This document shows positions 1 to 9,402 of a stretch of 64,000 bases of DNA, in pieces. Position 1 is the stretch's first letter. The number at the start of each line of letters is the position of its first letter. The DNA comes from VXPQ01 sp964608315 (GTDB lineage: Bacteria; Bacteroidota; Rhodothermia; Rhodothermales; VXPQ01): assembly GCA_964608315.1 (NCBI GenBank), contig CAZSNF010000009.1, positions 62,001 to 126,000 of the forward strand. The letters run 5' to 3'. A program made the translations under genes and the position numbers. The notes under the pieces are model-generated. The model was not told where the DNA came from. It did not search any database and saw only the letters and a program-made list of their open reading frames with translations.

Positions 1-810
1 ACGTATTGCATCGAGGCCATGATGCAGGACGGCAAGGCGTTGCAGGCGGGCACCAGCCATTTTCTGGGCCAGAATTTCGCGAGGGCGTTCGATTGTCGAT
101 TCCAGAATCGGGAAAACCGGCTTGAATATGTATGGGCGACGTCCTGGGGCGTCTCGACGCGTTTGATTGGCGCGCTCATCATGACGCATTCGGACGATCA
201 GGGATTGATTCTGCCGCCGCGCCTTGCGCCCGTACAGGTTGTGATCGTGCCTGTTTTCCGGAAAGACGCCGAGCGGACGCTTGTGCTCGAGGCCGCCGAA
301 CGCATCAAGGCGGGGCTGCGCGCGGCGGGCGTTCGCGTCAAGCTGGATGCGCGCGAGTCGCATCGTCCCGGCTGGAAGTTCAACGAATACGAAGTGCAAG
401 GCGTACCGGTCCGCCTCGCTATCGGCCCGCGGGACGTCCGGAACGGCAATGTGGAAATGGCCCGCCGGGATCAGCCCGGAAAGGAAATCGTTTCGCAGGA
501 GGGGCTTCATGATCGAATCCAGGCGGCGCTCGAAGATATCCAGCAACGCCTGTTTGCCCGGGCGCTGGCCCTGCGCGAAGACTCCACCCGGCGCGTCGAC
601 GACTACGAGACGTTCAAGGACACGCTCGACCGGCGCGGAGGGTTCGTGCTGGCCCATTGGGACGGCGATCCGGAAACGGAGGCGCGCATCAAACAGGAAA
701 CGAAAGCGACCATTCGCTGTATTCCCATGAATGGAGCGCGGGAAGCGGGTCGGGATATGCTGACCGGCAATCCGTCGAACCGCCGCGTTCTTTTCGCCAG
801 AGCGTATTAG
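1..810 (+). CDS. proS: Prolyl-tRNA synthetase, archaeal/eukaryal type, C-terminal part
   Basis: The gene enters from the left edge already in frame, leaving the last 269 residues. It charges tRNA-Pro with proline in the cytoplasm. The visible part starts inside the class II catalytic core (the QAGTSHFLGQNFA stretch with motif-3-like TSWGVSTRLIGAL), then has the anticodon-binding domain from about residue 75 (LAPVQVVIVPVF), then the extra C-terminal domain found in the archaeal/eukaryal ('type 3') form and not in the E. coli form. The protein ends in tyrosine; in Thermus ProRS of this type the C-terminal Tyr reaches back to the active site. The stop codon lies inside a perfect palindrome. The family assignment is firm; the 5' end is outside the window. 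Confidence 0.95.
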   Translation, partial: TYCIEAMMQDGKALQAGTSHFLGQNFARAFDCRFQNRENRLEYVWATSWGVSTRLIGALIMTHSDDQGLILPPRLAPVQVVIVPVFRKDAERTLVLEAAERIKAGLRAAGVRVKLDARESHRPGWKFNEYEVQGVPVRLAIGPRDVRNGNVEMARRDQPGKEIVSQEGLHDRIQAALEDIQQRLFARALALREDSTRRVDDYETFKDTLDRRGGFVLAHWDGDPETEARIKQETKATIRCIPMNGAREAGRDMLTGNPSNRRVLFARAY

Positions 811-830
811 GGCCTGTTAACAGGCCCTAA
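807..830 (+). terminator. Perfect palindrome at the proS stop codon
   Basis: TTAGGGCCTGTT is followed directly by its exact reverse complement, making a 24-bp perfect palindrome that includes the proS TAG stop. It could act as a bidirectional stem-loop end for proS, but no T tract follows, so a rho-independent terminator is not proven. Confidence 0.4.
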
Positions 831-936
831 CGGAAGCGCGTAATTCACAGGAGAACGCATACATCGGACTTGCCCATCGACCAACGGCTACATCGATTCA
901 TTCGGCCATGAACCCACACCGGGAGCGTAACGCCTC

Positions 937-3375
937 GTGCGCACTGCATTCGCCTTTTTCGCCCTCGTCGCCGCCTTGTGGCCCTTCGGCGCCCTGGCCC
1001 AGGAATGGGGGGCGGCGTCCGGGCGCGTCCTGACGGTTGCGGAAGATGCGCCCGTCCCCGGCGTCAGCATTCTGGTAAGCGGCGCCAACTTCGGCACCGC
1101 GAGCAAGCAGGACGGGACTTACGTACTCCGGTTGCCGCCGGGAGCCTATGAATTGCGATTCTCGGCGGTGGGGTACGAGACGACCTGGCGACGCGTACAG
1201 ATCCGGCCCGGCGAAACGACGGCGCTTGATGTTCGCCTGAGGCCGTCCATGCTCGAGATGGAGGATATTGTGGTGGAGGGGGATGTGTTTTTTACGGAAC
1301 CCGGGACGTACGAACTGGAATCGGAGGCCATCCGCAACGTGCCTTCTCCTTTCAAGGGGTTCCAGGCGCTAAGCGTATTGCCGGGCGTAGCGGCCAACAA
1401 CGAACTTTCCAACCAGTATTCGGTGCATGGCGGCGGATTTCACGAGAACCTTATCCTGATCAACGGTTTCGAGACGTACATGCCGTTGCGTCCGAGGCAA
1501 GGGGAGCAGGAAGGGCTCGGTCTGCTGAATCCGGACCTGGCTGACCGGGTCGTGCTGTACACGGGGGGATTTCCGGCGAAATACGGCGGAAAACTGTCCT
1601 CTGTGCTGGAAACGCGCTATCGCCGTCCTTATGTCGAATCCATGGGCGGGTCCGCCTCCGCGTCGTTGCTCGACGCCAGTTTTGCGCACCGGGGCGCGGT
1701 GGCGGACGGGCGCTTTGGATGGAACGCCGGTTTTAGGAGAGCGCGCGCGCAGCATTTCTTCCGTACGCAGGAGCGGAAGGGGGATTATCGTCCAGACTAC
1801 ACGGACGCACAAGTCCTGGCGACCTGGCGTTTCGCCCCGGGGCACGAGATCGAAGCACTGGGCATGTACGCCAACCATGTGTTTCGATTCAGTCCGGAGA
1901 GTCGCAAGACCTGGTATGGCGTCGTGAGCCTGGATCCCGATGTGCCGTCGGACTTGCGTTCCTTCTGGACCCGATACGAGGGCGAGGAAAACGACGGGTA
2001 CCGAACGCGGTTTGCAGGGGTCCGTTTGTTGAACCGGATTGCTCCTTCGGTGCATATGGAGCACGATATGGCCTGGTTTGGCATTTCCGAGACGGAGCGC
2101 TTCGATATAGAGGGGGCGTCGGTTGTGTTTCGCGTCGATCCCGGCGGCGATCCGGGCACCGGCGCGGGCCATATTCCCATAGGCAATGTGACCGAAGAGG
2201 AATTCGCCGACAACGCCGTAGAAAGCGCCGCATGGACCGGGCAGGGCCGGTACCAATGGCGGACGGGGCGGCATTCGGCGGAGGCGGGCTGGCGCGTCCG
2301 GGCCTTTTCTTTTTCCGACCGGATCGACGAGTACGCCAACCTGTACGGCAGGGACACGAACGGGGAATCCGTTCGCATCGAGGTGAATCGTTTTTCCGAC
2401 GAAGCCACGCTTTCGGCGTGGCAAGCCGCTGCATACTTGCAGGATACCGTACGGCGAGGCGGGCTGCTCCTTTCCGCCGGGGTGCGGGCGGACCGTTTTT
2501 CTTTCAACGGCGCCTGGACCGTCTCCCCGAGGCTTTCGGCCCGGTATGCGGTCAACGAACGCTTGACGGCGACCAGTTCGTGGGGCTACTATCGCCAGAC
2601 GCCGACCTATCGCGAATTTCGGGGAACGCCTGCGCCGGGCGAAACGATTCCCGAAGCGCTGAACAGGGATATCCGGTCCCAGCAGGCCATACAATATGTA
2701 TTGGGCGGCGAATATTTTCTGCCCGCAAGGCGGCTGTACGTCCGCGCCGCCGCATTTTACAGGGATATGGATCGGCTCATATCGTACGACGTACGGAACG
2801 TTCGCCTCCTGTATTCCGGGCGGAACGATACGGAGGGGCGGGCGCTTGGACTGGACGTGCATTTGTACGGCGAACTCGTGCCCGGCCTTGAAAGTCGTCT
2901 GAATTACGGGTATTTGCACGCCGTCGAGACGTTTTTGCCGGAATACAGGACGGAGCATCGGACCGGAAACATTGCGCGTCCGTCGGATCAGCGGCACACC
3001 GTTTCGTTTTTCGTGCAGGACTATGTGCCGCGGGATTCCACCTGGAAAGCCCATCTGCGCGGGCTTTTCGGGAGCGGATTTCCCTACACGCCGCCAATCC
3101 CCGACCGGCAAGTCGGGCAATTCGTGGTTCAGGCGCCCGGCGAACGAAATTCGGCCCGGTATCCTGCCTATCGCCGCGTCGATCTGGGCGTAACGAAAAT
3201 CGTGGACGCGGGGGCGGGCTTGCGTCTGGAATTGACGGCGGAGTTGCTCAATGCGTTCAATATGACGAACACGGTGGCCTATGCCTGGACGCCCAACCGC
3301 GACGGAATCTGGGAGCGCATTCCCACGCGCCTGACGCCCCGCACGTTCAACGTCCGCGCTCGCCTTGCGTGGTAA
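937..3375 (+). CDS. TonB-dependent outer-membrane receptor with carboxypeptidase-regulatory-like N-domain
   Basis: An 812-residue outer-membrane receptor, presumably for a ligand taken up with TonB energy; the substrate cannot be told from sequence. It starts at GTG with a Sec signal peptide (MRTAFAFFALVAALWPFGALAQ). Residues about 25-110 form the carboxypeptidase-regulatory-like beta-sandwich (GRVLTVAEDAPVPGVSILV, then GTYVLRLPPGAYELRFSAVGYE) common in Bacteroidota-type receptors. A plug follows (VLPGVAANNELSNQYSVHGG, about 145-200), then a long alternating barrel region ending in the aromatic residue W (ARLAW), as outer-membrane barrels do. It stands alone, with no SusD partner beside it, so it is not a classical SusCD glycan system. 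Confidence in the family is high. Confidence 0.9.
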   Translation: MRTAFAFFALVAALWPFGALAQEWGAASGRVLTVAEDAPVPGVSILVSGANFGTASKQDGTYVLRLPPGAYELRFSAVGYETTWRRVQIRPGETTALDVRLRPSMLEMEDIVVEGDVFFTEPGTYELESEAIRNVPSPFKGFQALSVLPGVAANNELSNQYSVHGGGFHENLILINGFETYMPLRPRQGEQEGLGLLNPDLADRVVLYTGGFPAKYGGKLSSVLETRYRRPYVESMGGSASASLLDASFAHRGAVADGRFGWNAGFRRARAQHFFRTQERKGDYRPDYTDAQVLATWRFAPGHEIEALGMYANHVFRFSPESRKTWYGVVSLDPDVPSDLRSFWTRYEGEENDGYRTRFAGVRLLNRIAPSVHMEHDMAWFGISETERFDIEGASVVFRVDPGGDPGTGAGHIPIGNVTEEEFADNAVESAAWTGQGRYQWRTGRHSAEAGWRVRAFSFSDRIDEYANLYGRDTNGESVRIEVNRFSDEATLSAWQAAAYLQDTVRRGGLLLSAGVRADRFSFNGAWTVSPRLSARYAVNERLTATSSWGYYRQTPTYREFRGTPAPGETIPEALNRDIRSQQAIQYVLGGEYFLPARRLYVRAAAFYRDMDRLISYDVRNVRLLYSGRNDTEGRALGLDVHLYGELVPGLESRLNYGYLHAVETFLPEYRTEHRTGNIARPSDQRHTVSFFVQDYVPRDSTWKAHLRGLFGSGFPYTPPIPDRQVGQFVVQAPGERNSARYPAYRRVDLGVTKIVDAGAGLRLELTAELLNAFNMTNTVAYAWTPNRDGIWERIPTRLTPRTFNVRARLAW

Positions 3376-3818
3376 GCGGGCGGGGAACCCGTGACGGCCT
3401 TGTCGTTAAAAGAATTATTCCTGTCCGTAAACGGATGCGAATAGCGCGCGCCTGTTGCGGATGCATATAAGAACCTGACAAGAATATCGTCAGGGAGTCG
3501 GTCTTCGGATTTGGACGGCAGGCCCACCCTCCTTGTACGCAAGCGAGGTCTTTTCTTCGGAAAGGCAGGGACGATCGAAAGAATGCGAGTGATTCCCGCA
3601 TTGTTTAAGAAAGAGGTTCTTCTATCCACCGCTCAGGAGCGCGTCCTTTTCGGGAGAGCCCCGGCGCCGGTTTCGGGCGCTTGCCGCGCCTGGACGGGCC
3701 GGGGCGCTCCGTTTTATTGCGAACGACGGGGCGTACGGGGACGGCGGTCGAGGATCCGTCCATCGTATTCCTGTCCATGGTTGCGTTTGGCGCTGGCTCG
3801 TACGGAAAATAAAGGCTC
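3376..3818. other. Intergenic stretch, no gene recognised
   Basis: This 443-base gap between the receptor and ccmF has no open frame with recognisable protein features. Its right half is GC-rich, and GGAGCGC near 3637 can pair with GCGCTCC near 3704, so the transcript there may fold. I see no known RNA family. Confidence 0.4.
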
Positions 3819-6317
3819 ATGTCCGGCGTCATCGGGCACATTCTGATCCTGTTCGCCTTCGTGGCCTGCGCGCTTGCGGGCTACGCCTATCTTCGGGCTG
3901 CGCGCACCGGCCATGCCGAATGGAGGCAGATTGGCCGCATCGCCTGGGTCGTCATGACCGCGAGCCTTGCGGGCGCGGCGACGATCCTGATGGTCCTGCT
4001 CCTCACCCATCAGTTCCAGTACGCCTACGTTTACCAGCAAACGTCCCGCGCGCTGCCGACCCACTTTCTGGTTTCGTCTTTCTGGGCCGGTCAGGAAGGA
4101 TCGTTTCTGCTCTGGATTCTTCTGATGAGCGCGCTCGGGCTGGCGCTGATGCGCGTGCGCCGCGACTGGGAAGCCCCCGTGATGACGATTCTGGCGGGGT
4201 CGCAGTGGTTTCTCGTTTCCATGATTGCGGGGTTGCAGCTGGGGCCGTTGCAGGTGGGCGCGTCTCCCTTCGCCTCGCTCGCCGACAAATTCCCGGACGC
4301 CCCCATGCTGCAAATTCCGGGTTTCATACCGGCGGACGGGTCGGGTCTGAACGACCTGCTTCAGAATTACTGGATGGTGATTCATCCTCCTACGCTGTTT
4401 GCGGGATTCACGCTGATGGCGGTTCCGTTCGCGTTCGCCATTGCGGGACTCTGGAAACGCCGGTATACCGAGTGGATTCCGCAGGCGTTGCCGTGGGCGC
4501 TTGGCGCTACGGCCGTGCTGGGGGTGGGCATTGCGATGGGCGGTTACTGGGCCTACGAAACGCTTTCGTTCGGCGGCTACTGGGCGTGGGATCCCGTGGA
4601 AAATTCTTCCCTCGTACCCTGGCTTACGGGCATCGCTGCGGTCCACGCCATGATTATCCGGAAGAAAAGCGGGCGGGGGCACAAATCCACCTTCCTGTTC
4701 TGCATTCTTTCGTACATGCTGGTTATTTATTCGACGTTTCTGACCCGGAGCGGGATACTGGGCGACGTGTCGGTGCATTCCTTCGTCGATCTGGGCATGA
4801 TGAACCAGCTCCTTGCGTGGATACTGGGCATGGGCGCGGTCGGGTTCGGCCTTTTTGCGTATCGCTACCGGGAGTTGCCCGCACCCGATCGGGAACCCAA
4901 CGTGCTTTCCCGCGAATTCATGACGTTTTGCGGCGCGATGCTGCTGGCTTGCCTGGCCGCCGTCGTTACGGTAGGCACCAGTTCTCCCATTCTGGGGAAA
5001 CTGTTCAGGGAGGCGCCGTCTACCGTGCCGATAGATTTCTACAACAAGTGGGCGCTCCCGCTTTCCGTGCTGATCGTGTTTCTGGCGGGCCTCGGGCAGT
5101 TGTTCTGGTGGAACCGGATGGATATCGATCAGGTGAACCGGGTTTTGCTCAAGCCGCTTGTCGGGGCGGTCGTCAGTACGGTCGCAGTGCTTGTTTTTAC
5201 GCCGTTCGCGGCGGAAACCATTCAACGCCCGGATGTTTCGGCGGCGGGCGCGTCGGCGGACGCCGCGCAGGCAGGGTTCGGGTTGCTGGAAGGCGTCCGG
5301 AGTTTCGGGGAAGTCTACGGGACGGGCATTCTGCTGCTGCTCCTCGTATTCATGGCGTTCTTTGCGCTCTACGGGAACGGCATGGTCCTCTGGAAGATCG
5401 GGCGGGGCAATCCGCGCATGGCGGGCGGCGCTACGGCGCATGTGGGGTTCGCCATTATGGCGCTGGCTATCGTGGCGTCCAGCGGGTTCAGCAAACCCAT
5501 CGGCGTAATGCGCGGCGCGCCGCTGACGGATCGCTCGGATACGTTCGTGCTGGAGCGAGGCCAGACGCGCGCGGTGGGGGGATACCTCGTGACCTGGTCG
5601 GCGCGCGAACGAACGGCCCGCAACCGTCCAGTGTACGTGCTGGATTTCGTCGATCCGAACGGGCGCGAATTCACCGTTCGCCCGGTCGTGTACAAAAGCG
5701 ATCAGGCGCAGTGGATTCAGCATCCCGACCACGAAATGTACCCGGACAAGGATGTCTTCGTGGCCGTGTCGCCGAGCGCCATGTACGAGACGGCCGAGGA
5801 ACCCGAAGACCCATCTGCGAAACAGGGCGAACTGAATATTTCCCGGGGAGACTCCACCGTAGTGGGCGACGACGCCTTCGCCATCCGGTTCATTGATTAC
5901 CAGACGAATATTCCCGACCTGCCCGATTCCACGGAAATCGGCGTAGCGGCCTTGCTCGACGTGACGAACCTCGAGACCCGCGAAACGCGCCGCCTGAGTC
6001 CGGTCTACCTGATCATGCAGGACCGTTCGCAGCAATACATTCAGAATCGCGTGAGCGATTGGGGACTGACGGTCACTTTTACGGGCATGAACGTGGATAA
6101 CGGCTCCATTCGCCTTTTTCTGGAGGGCGTCGCCGTGGAAGCCGACGAATGGATCGTGGTGCAGGCCTGGGAAAAGCCGTTCATCAACTTTCTGTGGTTC
6201 GGGTTTTTGCTGCTCACCGGCGGTTTCGGGATTGCGGCCTGGCGCCGCTATGCGGATAGCCGCCACAGCGCCCGGCGTACGAAACGCCGCGCCGCCTCCG
6301 GTCCTACAGATTCGTGA
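3819..6317 (+). CDS. ccmF: Cytochrome c maturation haem lyase CcmF
   Basis: An integral membrane protein of 832 residues that transfers haem to apocytochrome c in the periplasm (System I maturation). It has many hydrophobic helices through about residue 540. It carries the tryptophan-rich haem-handling motif GGYWAWDPVENSSLVPWLTG at about residues 250-270, and conserved periplasmic histidine regions (MVIHPPTLFAGF, LTRSGILGDVSVHSF). About 250 residues of periplasmic, mostly soluble sequence follow before a last membrane helix (PFINFLWFGFLLLTGGFGIAAW). It is longer than the roughly 650-residue E. coli CcmF. No other ccm gene lies next to it here. Its 3' end overlaps the convergent permease gene by 14 bases. 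Confidence 0.92.
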   Translation: MSGVIGHILILFAFVACALAGYAYLRAARTGHAEWRQIGRIAWVVMTASLAGAATILMVLLLTHQFQYAYVYQQTSRALPTHFLVSSFWAGQEGSFLLWILLMSALGLALMRVRRDWEAPVMTILAGSQWFLVSMIAGLQLGPLQVGASPFASLADKFPDAPMLQIPGFIPADGSGLNDLLQNYWMVIHPPTLFAGFTLMAVPFAFAIAGLWKRRYTEWIPQALPWALGATAVLGVGIAMGGYWAYETLSFGGYWAWDPVENSSLVPWLTGIAAVHAMIIRKKSGRGHKSTFLFCILSYMLVIYSTFLTRSGILGDVSVHSFVDLGMMNQLLAWILGMGAVGFGLFAYRYRELPAPDREPNVLSREFMTFCGAMLLACLAAVVTVGTSSPILGKLFREAPSTVPIDFYNKWALPLSVLIVFLAGLGQLFWWNRMDIDQVNRVLLKPLVGAVVSTVAVLVFTPFAAETIQRPDVSAAGASADAAQAGFGLLEGVRSFGEVYGTGILLLLLVFMAFFALYGNGMVLWKIGRGNPRMAGGATAHVGFAIMALAIVASSGFSKPIGVMRGAPLTDRSDTFVLERGQTRAVGGYLVTWSARERTARNRPVYVLDFVDPNGREFTVRPVVYKSDQAQWIQHPDHEMYPDKDVFVAVSPSAMYETAEEPEDPSAKQGELNISRGDSTVVGDDAFAIRFIDYQTNIPDLPDSTEIGVAALLDVTNLETRETRRLSPVYLIMQDRSQQYIQNRVSDWGLTVTFTGMNVDNGSIRLFLEGVAVEADEWIVVQAWEKPFINFLWFGFLLLTGGFGIAAWRRYADSRHSARRTKRRAASGPTDS

Positions 6318-7419
6318 TGGCCTCGGAAGCTGCTGCGCGCCCCTTCGGAGTCAACGCCAGCATGTCGTCGCCGGAGCGTCGAACCAGTCCATTCGACTGC
6401 GCCCTGCGGACGACCCGCCGCGCGAAATCCCGTTCCCAGGAGAGATGTTCTTCGAGGTGCCCGATCCGGCGCTCTATGTCCGCCTCGGGCAGCCCTTCGT
6501 GGTTGAACAGGTGAATGGCCAGCATTTTTTCGGCGAATTCCCATTTTTGCCGAATGCGCCGCCGTCGGCCCGCCAACACGCCGTATCGGGGCGCCGCCAG
6601 CCAGACGATCGCAAACGCGGCGCCCGACGCGGTGGCCATGGCGCCCGCAATGGATACGTCGAGCAGGCGGGCCGCCTGGAATCCGGCCACCGAAGCGATT
6701 ACGCCGATCCCCACGCTCAGGAGGATCATGTTTCGGAGCCGGTCGGTCAGCAGGTACGCCGCCGCAGGCGGAGCGACCATCATGGCTACGACAAGGATCG
6801 ACCCCACGGCGTCGAACGCCGCCACGGCCGTGATCGACACGAAGGTCATGAGTCCGTAATGGATCAGCGCCGGGGCGAAGCCCAGCGTCGCCGCCAGCCC
6901 GGCGTCGAACGCGGCGATCTTCAGTTCCTTGTAGAAGAGCGCGATGAAAGCCACATTCGCCAGGCCCGCCGCGCCCATCGCATACAGCGCCCGCGGCCCG
7001 ATATCCCGGCCCAGCACGATCAGCCGGTCGAACGGAGCGAAGGCCGGTTCGCCGAGGAGCACTGCATCGGCGTCGAGGTGCACGTCGGCGGCGTAGCGGG
7101 CGATGAGGAGGACGCCTGTGCTGAACAACACGGGAAACACCAGCCCGATCGCCGCGTCTTCCCGGAGCCGCTGCGTGGACATGAGCAGTTCCACCAGCAT
7201 TACGGTGAGTACGCCCGTGGCCGCCGCAGCCAGAATCAGCAGGGGGGAATTCAGGTTCCGGGTCAAAAAGAAAGCGACTACGATGCCGGGCAGGATCGCA
7301 TGGCTTATGGCGTCGCTCATCATGGCCATCTTGCGCAGCACGAGGAACGCGCCCGGGAGCGCGCACGCCGCCGCCACCACCACGGCGAGCATCTGGATTT
7401 CAATCTCGCTCTGGGTCAC
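6304..7419 (-). CDS. Metal (Mn/Zn/Fe) ABC transporter permease with C-terminal winged helix (second permease)
   Basis: Inner-membrane permease of the manganese/zinc/iron chelate ABC family (TroD/MntD-like), 371 residues. The GTG start at 7419 overlaps the stop of the upstream permease in a GTGA arrangement, showing translational coupling; an extended frame to 7866 only reads antisense-like sequence through the neighbour. Residues 1-285 hold about eight to nine hydrophobic helices with the family's MSDAISHAILPGI motif. Residues about 290-371 form a soluble tail that resembles an MntR/DtxR winged helix (WEFAEKMLAIHLFNHEG, then LVRRSGDDMLALTPKGRAA). The tail may be regulatory, because no separate metal repressor is visible in the operon. 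Last gene of a four-gene minus-strand operon. Confidence 0.88.
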   Translation of the reverse strand: MTQSEIEIQMLAVVVAAACALPGAFLVLRKMAMMSDAISHAILPGIVVAFFLTRNLNSPLLILAAAATGVLTVMLVELLMSTQRLREDAAIGLVFPVLFSTGVLLIARYAADVHLDADAVLLGEPAFAPFDRLIVLGRDIGPRALYAMGAAGLANVAFIALFYKELKIAAFDAGLAATLGFAPALIHYGLMTFVSITAVAAFDAVGSILVVAMMVAPPAAAYLLTDRLRNMILLSVGIGVIASVAGFQAARLLDVSIAGAMATASGAAFAIVWLAAPRYGVLAGRRRRIRQKWEFAEKMLAIHLFNHEGLPEADIERRIGHLEEHLSWERDFARRVVRRAQSNGLVRRSGDDMLALTPKGRAAASEAITNL

Positions 7420-8522
7420 AGGCGCTCTTTTTTCAGCGTTTCCGCATGGCGCAGGCCCGCGTCGGTGAGAGCCCATTCGCCCGCCGCGCGGCGGGCGAGG
7501 CCATCCTTTTCGAGGCGCATGAGCAGGCGGTCTACGGGAATGTCTTTCGCCCGCATGGCTTGCACGGCGCCCTGCGGGTGGGGGCGAAGCGGATCGGCGT
7601 GCTGCATGCCCAGCGCGTAAAGGTCCAGCAGCACGGTTTCGCGCTGGAAGCGCCCCGCATTCCGGCGTCTTCGCAGGCGCTGTCCCAGCAGGCCGCGGTT
7701 CGGCGCGAAAAAGAGCGACGCCGCCACGATCGCTCCCATGCAGAGCACGATCAGCGGACCCGTGGGCAAGCCGGTTTCGAGGCTGCTGAGCACGGCTCCC
7801 GTTACGCCGCCCGCCGCGCCGAACCCGGCGGAGAGCAGCGTCATTTTCCACAAGGTATCCGTCCATTGCCTTCCGGCGACGGCGGGCGCCACGAGCATGG
7901 CGCTCATAAGCACGACGCCGACGGTCTGCAATCCGATCACAATGGCCACCACCAGCAGCGCAGTCAGGAAAAGGTCCACGCGCCGCATGGGCAGGCCCAG
8001 CGTGCGTCCGTATTCCGGGTCGAAAGCCAGCAACTTCAGTTCTTTCCAGAAAAGCAGCATCAGGAGGAGCGCGCCGCCGCCCGGAATCGCCATGGCGACG
8101 ACGTCGCGCCAGACCAGCGAGGAAGCCTGTCCGAACAAGAACGTATCAAGCCCGGCCTGGGAGGCCCCGGCGCGTTGTCGAATCCACGTCAGCAGCACCA
8201 GTCCCGCCCCGAAAAACACGGACAGCGCCAAGGCGAGCATGCTGTCGTACTTGATCCGGGTGGTTTCCGTTACGGACATGATCCAGAGCGTTGCAAGCCA
8301 CCCGGCCAGCGCGGCGCCGATCATGAGCGCCAGCGGCGTTTTGCTGCCCGTCAGCAGGAACGCGAGCGCGACGCCGGGCAGCGCGGCGTGAGAAATAGCG
8401 TCGCCGAGAAGGCTTTGTCCGCGCAATACGGCGTACGTTCCCAGCCCGCCGCTCACGACGCCCAGTACGGCGGAACCCAGCGCCACCATCCGTAGCGTAT
8501 AATCGCTGAACAGGTGTTCCAT
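7416..8522 (-). CDS. Metal (Mn/Zn/Fe) ABC transporter permease with C-terminal winged helix (first permease)
   Basis: Permease paralogous to the next gene, 368 residues from the ATG at 8522 (MEHLFSDYTLRMVALGSAVL). The hydrophobic core contains the family motif GQSLLGDAISHAALPGVALA near residue 33 and the GLQTVGVVLMSAMLVAPA helix pair. After residue about 280 it turns into a basic linker (GQRLRRRRNAGRF) and a winged-helix-like tail (MRAKDIPVDRLLMRLEKDGLARRAAGEWALTDAG, read in pieces), again similar to the DNA-binding half of metal repressors. With its sister it forms the membrane channel that accepts metal from the binding protein encoded upstream. It overlaps the second permease by 4 bases. 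Confidence 0.88.
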   Translation of the reverse strand: MEHLFSDYTLRMVALGSAVLGVVSGGLGTYAVLRGQSLLGDAISHAALPGVALAFLLTGSKTPLALMIGAALAGWLATLWIMSVTETTRIKYDSMLALALSVFFGAGLVLLTWIRQRAGASQAGLDTFLFGQASSLVWRDVVAMAIPGGGALLLMLLFWKELKLLAFDPEYGRTLGLPMRRVDLFLTALLVVAIVIGLQTVGVVLMSAMLVAPAVAGRQWTDTLWKMTLLSAGFGAAGGVTGAVLSSLETGLPTGPLIVLCMGAIVAASLFFAPNRGLLGQRLRRRRNAGRFQRETVLLDLYALGMQHADPLRPHPQGAVQAMRAKDIPVDRLLMRLEKDGLARRAAGEWALTDAGLRHAETLKKERL

Positions 8523-8577
8523 CGGCGTTGTCCGGCAGGTCTCCGGGCAGTGTGTCGGGAATGTCTGCGGGCAGGGT

Positions 8578-9402
8578 TTACGGGGAGATGGGGCCGGCGG
8601 CGTCTGAGGGGCCGCCCCCTCCAGCGGCGCCCGCGGGGCCGCCCCTTTCGCCTCCTCCGGCCGCGTCCGCACTGCGCAGAAAGGCGATCCGCCCGCCGTA
8701 CGCAAGGCGCAGGTTTTCCGTCGTAAAGGCTTTTTCGACCGGCCCGGAAGCAATTCGCCGGACGTTCAGCAGCATCGCGTGGTCGAAATATTCCGCGACC
8801 GTTTGCAGATCGTGATGCACGACGAGCAATGTGCGCCCCTCGGACCGCAACGCCCGCAGCAGGTCGATGATGGCCCGTTCCGTGACGGCGTCTACGCCCT
8901 GAAAAGGTTCGTCCATCAGGTAGATGCGGGCGTCCTGCACCAGGGCGCGCGCCAGAAAAACGCGTTGTTGCTGCCCCCCGGACAGTTGCCGAATCTGCCG
9001 GTCGGCGAAATCTTCCATGCCCACGCGCGCCAGCGCCTCCCACGCCCGTTCGCGTTCGCGTTTGCCCGGGCGGCGTATCCATCCGAGGCGCCCGTAGCGC
9101 CCCATCATCACCACGTCGAGCACGCTGGTCGGAAAATCCCAATCCACGCTGCCCCGTTGCGGAACATAGGCGATCTGTTGCCGGGACGTTTCGTACGGCG
9201 CGTCGAAGAATCGGATGCGTCCCGCAGACGCCGGCAACAGCCCCAGCAGGGCTTTGACGAAGGTGGTTTTCCCGGCGCCGTTGGGTCCCACGATGGCCAT
9301 CAGGACGCCGGGGGGCACGGTCAGGTCGATGTCCCACAGCACGGGCTTGTCCCGGTAGGCGACGGTCAGGTCGCGCACTTCTATGGCCGCCGCCTCCTTC
9401 AC
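8578..9402 (-). CDS. Metal ABC transporter ATP-binding protein
   Basis: Cytoplasmic ATPase of the metal importer, 274 residues. It shows all nucleotide-binding-domain motifs: Walker A GPNGAGKTT (about residues 39-47), Q-loop YVPQRGSVDW, signature LSGGQQQR (about 139-146), Walker B ARIYLMDEP and the switch histidine in LLVVHHDL. YVPQRGSVDWDFP is typical of the Mn/Zn (TroB/MntB) branch. After about residue 240 it ends in an unusual low-complexity Gly/Ala/Pro tail (GGGERGGPAGAAGGGG), which is not part of the family fold. Its start codon overlaps the end of the binding-protein gene by 4 bases. Confidence 0.93.
   Translation of the reverse strand: MKEAAAIEVRDLTVAYRDKPVLWDIDLTVPPGVLMAIVGPNGAGKTTFVKALLGLLPASAGRIRFFDAPYETSRQQIAYVPQRGSVDWDFPTSVLDVVMMGRYGRLGWIRRPGKRERERAWEALARVGMEDFADRQIRQLSGGQQQRVFLARALVQDARIYLMDEPFQGVDAVTERAIIDLLRALRSEGRTLLVVHHDLQTVAEYFDHAMLLNVRRIASGPVEKAFTTENLRLAYGGRIAFLRSADAAGGGERGGPAGAAGGGGPSDAAGPISP

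Noticed and set aside
1369..3120. A 583-codon minus-strand frame within the TonB receptor gene
   Set aside because: Composition is Arg/Pro/Val-rich without motifs; the plus strand encodes a complete receptor.
3714..6266. An 850-codon open frame antisense to ccmF
   Set aside because: It is rich in Arg/His/Pro/Gln with no domain, and mirrors a well-supported GC-rich gene.
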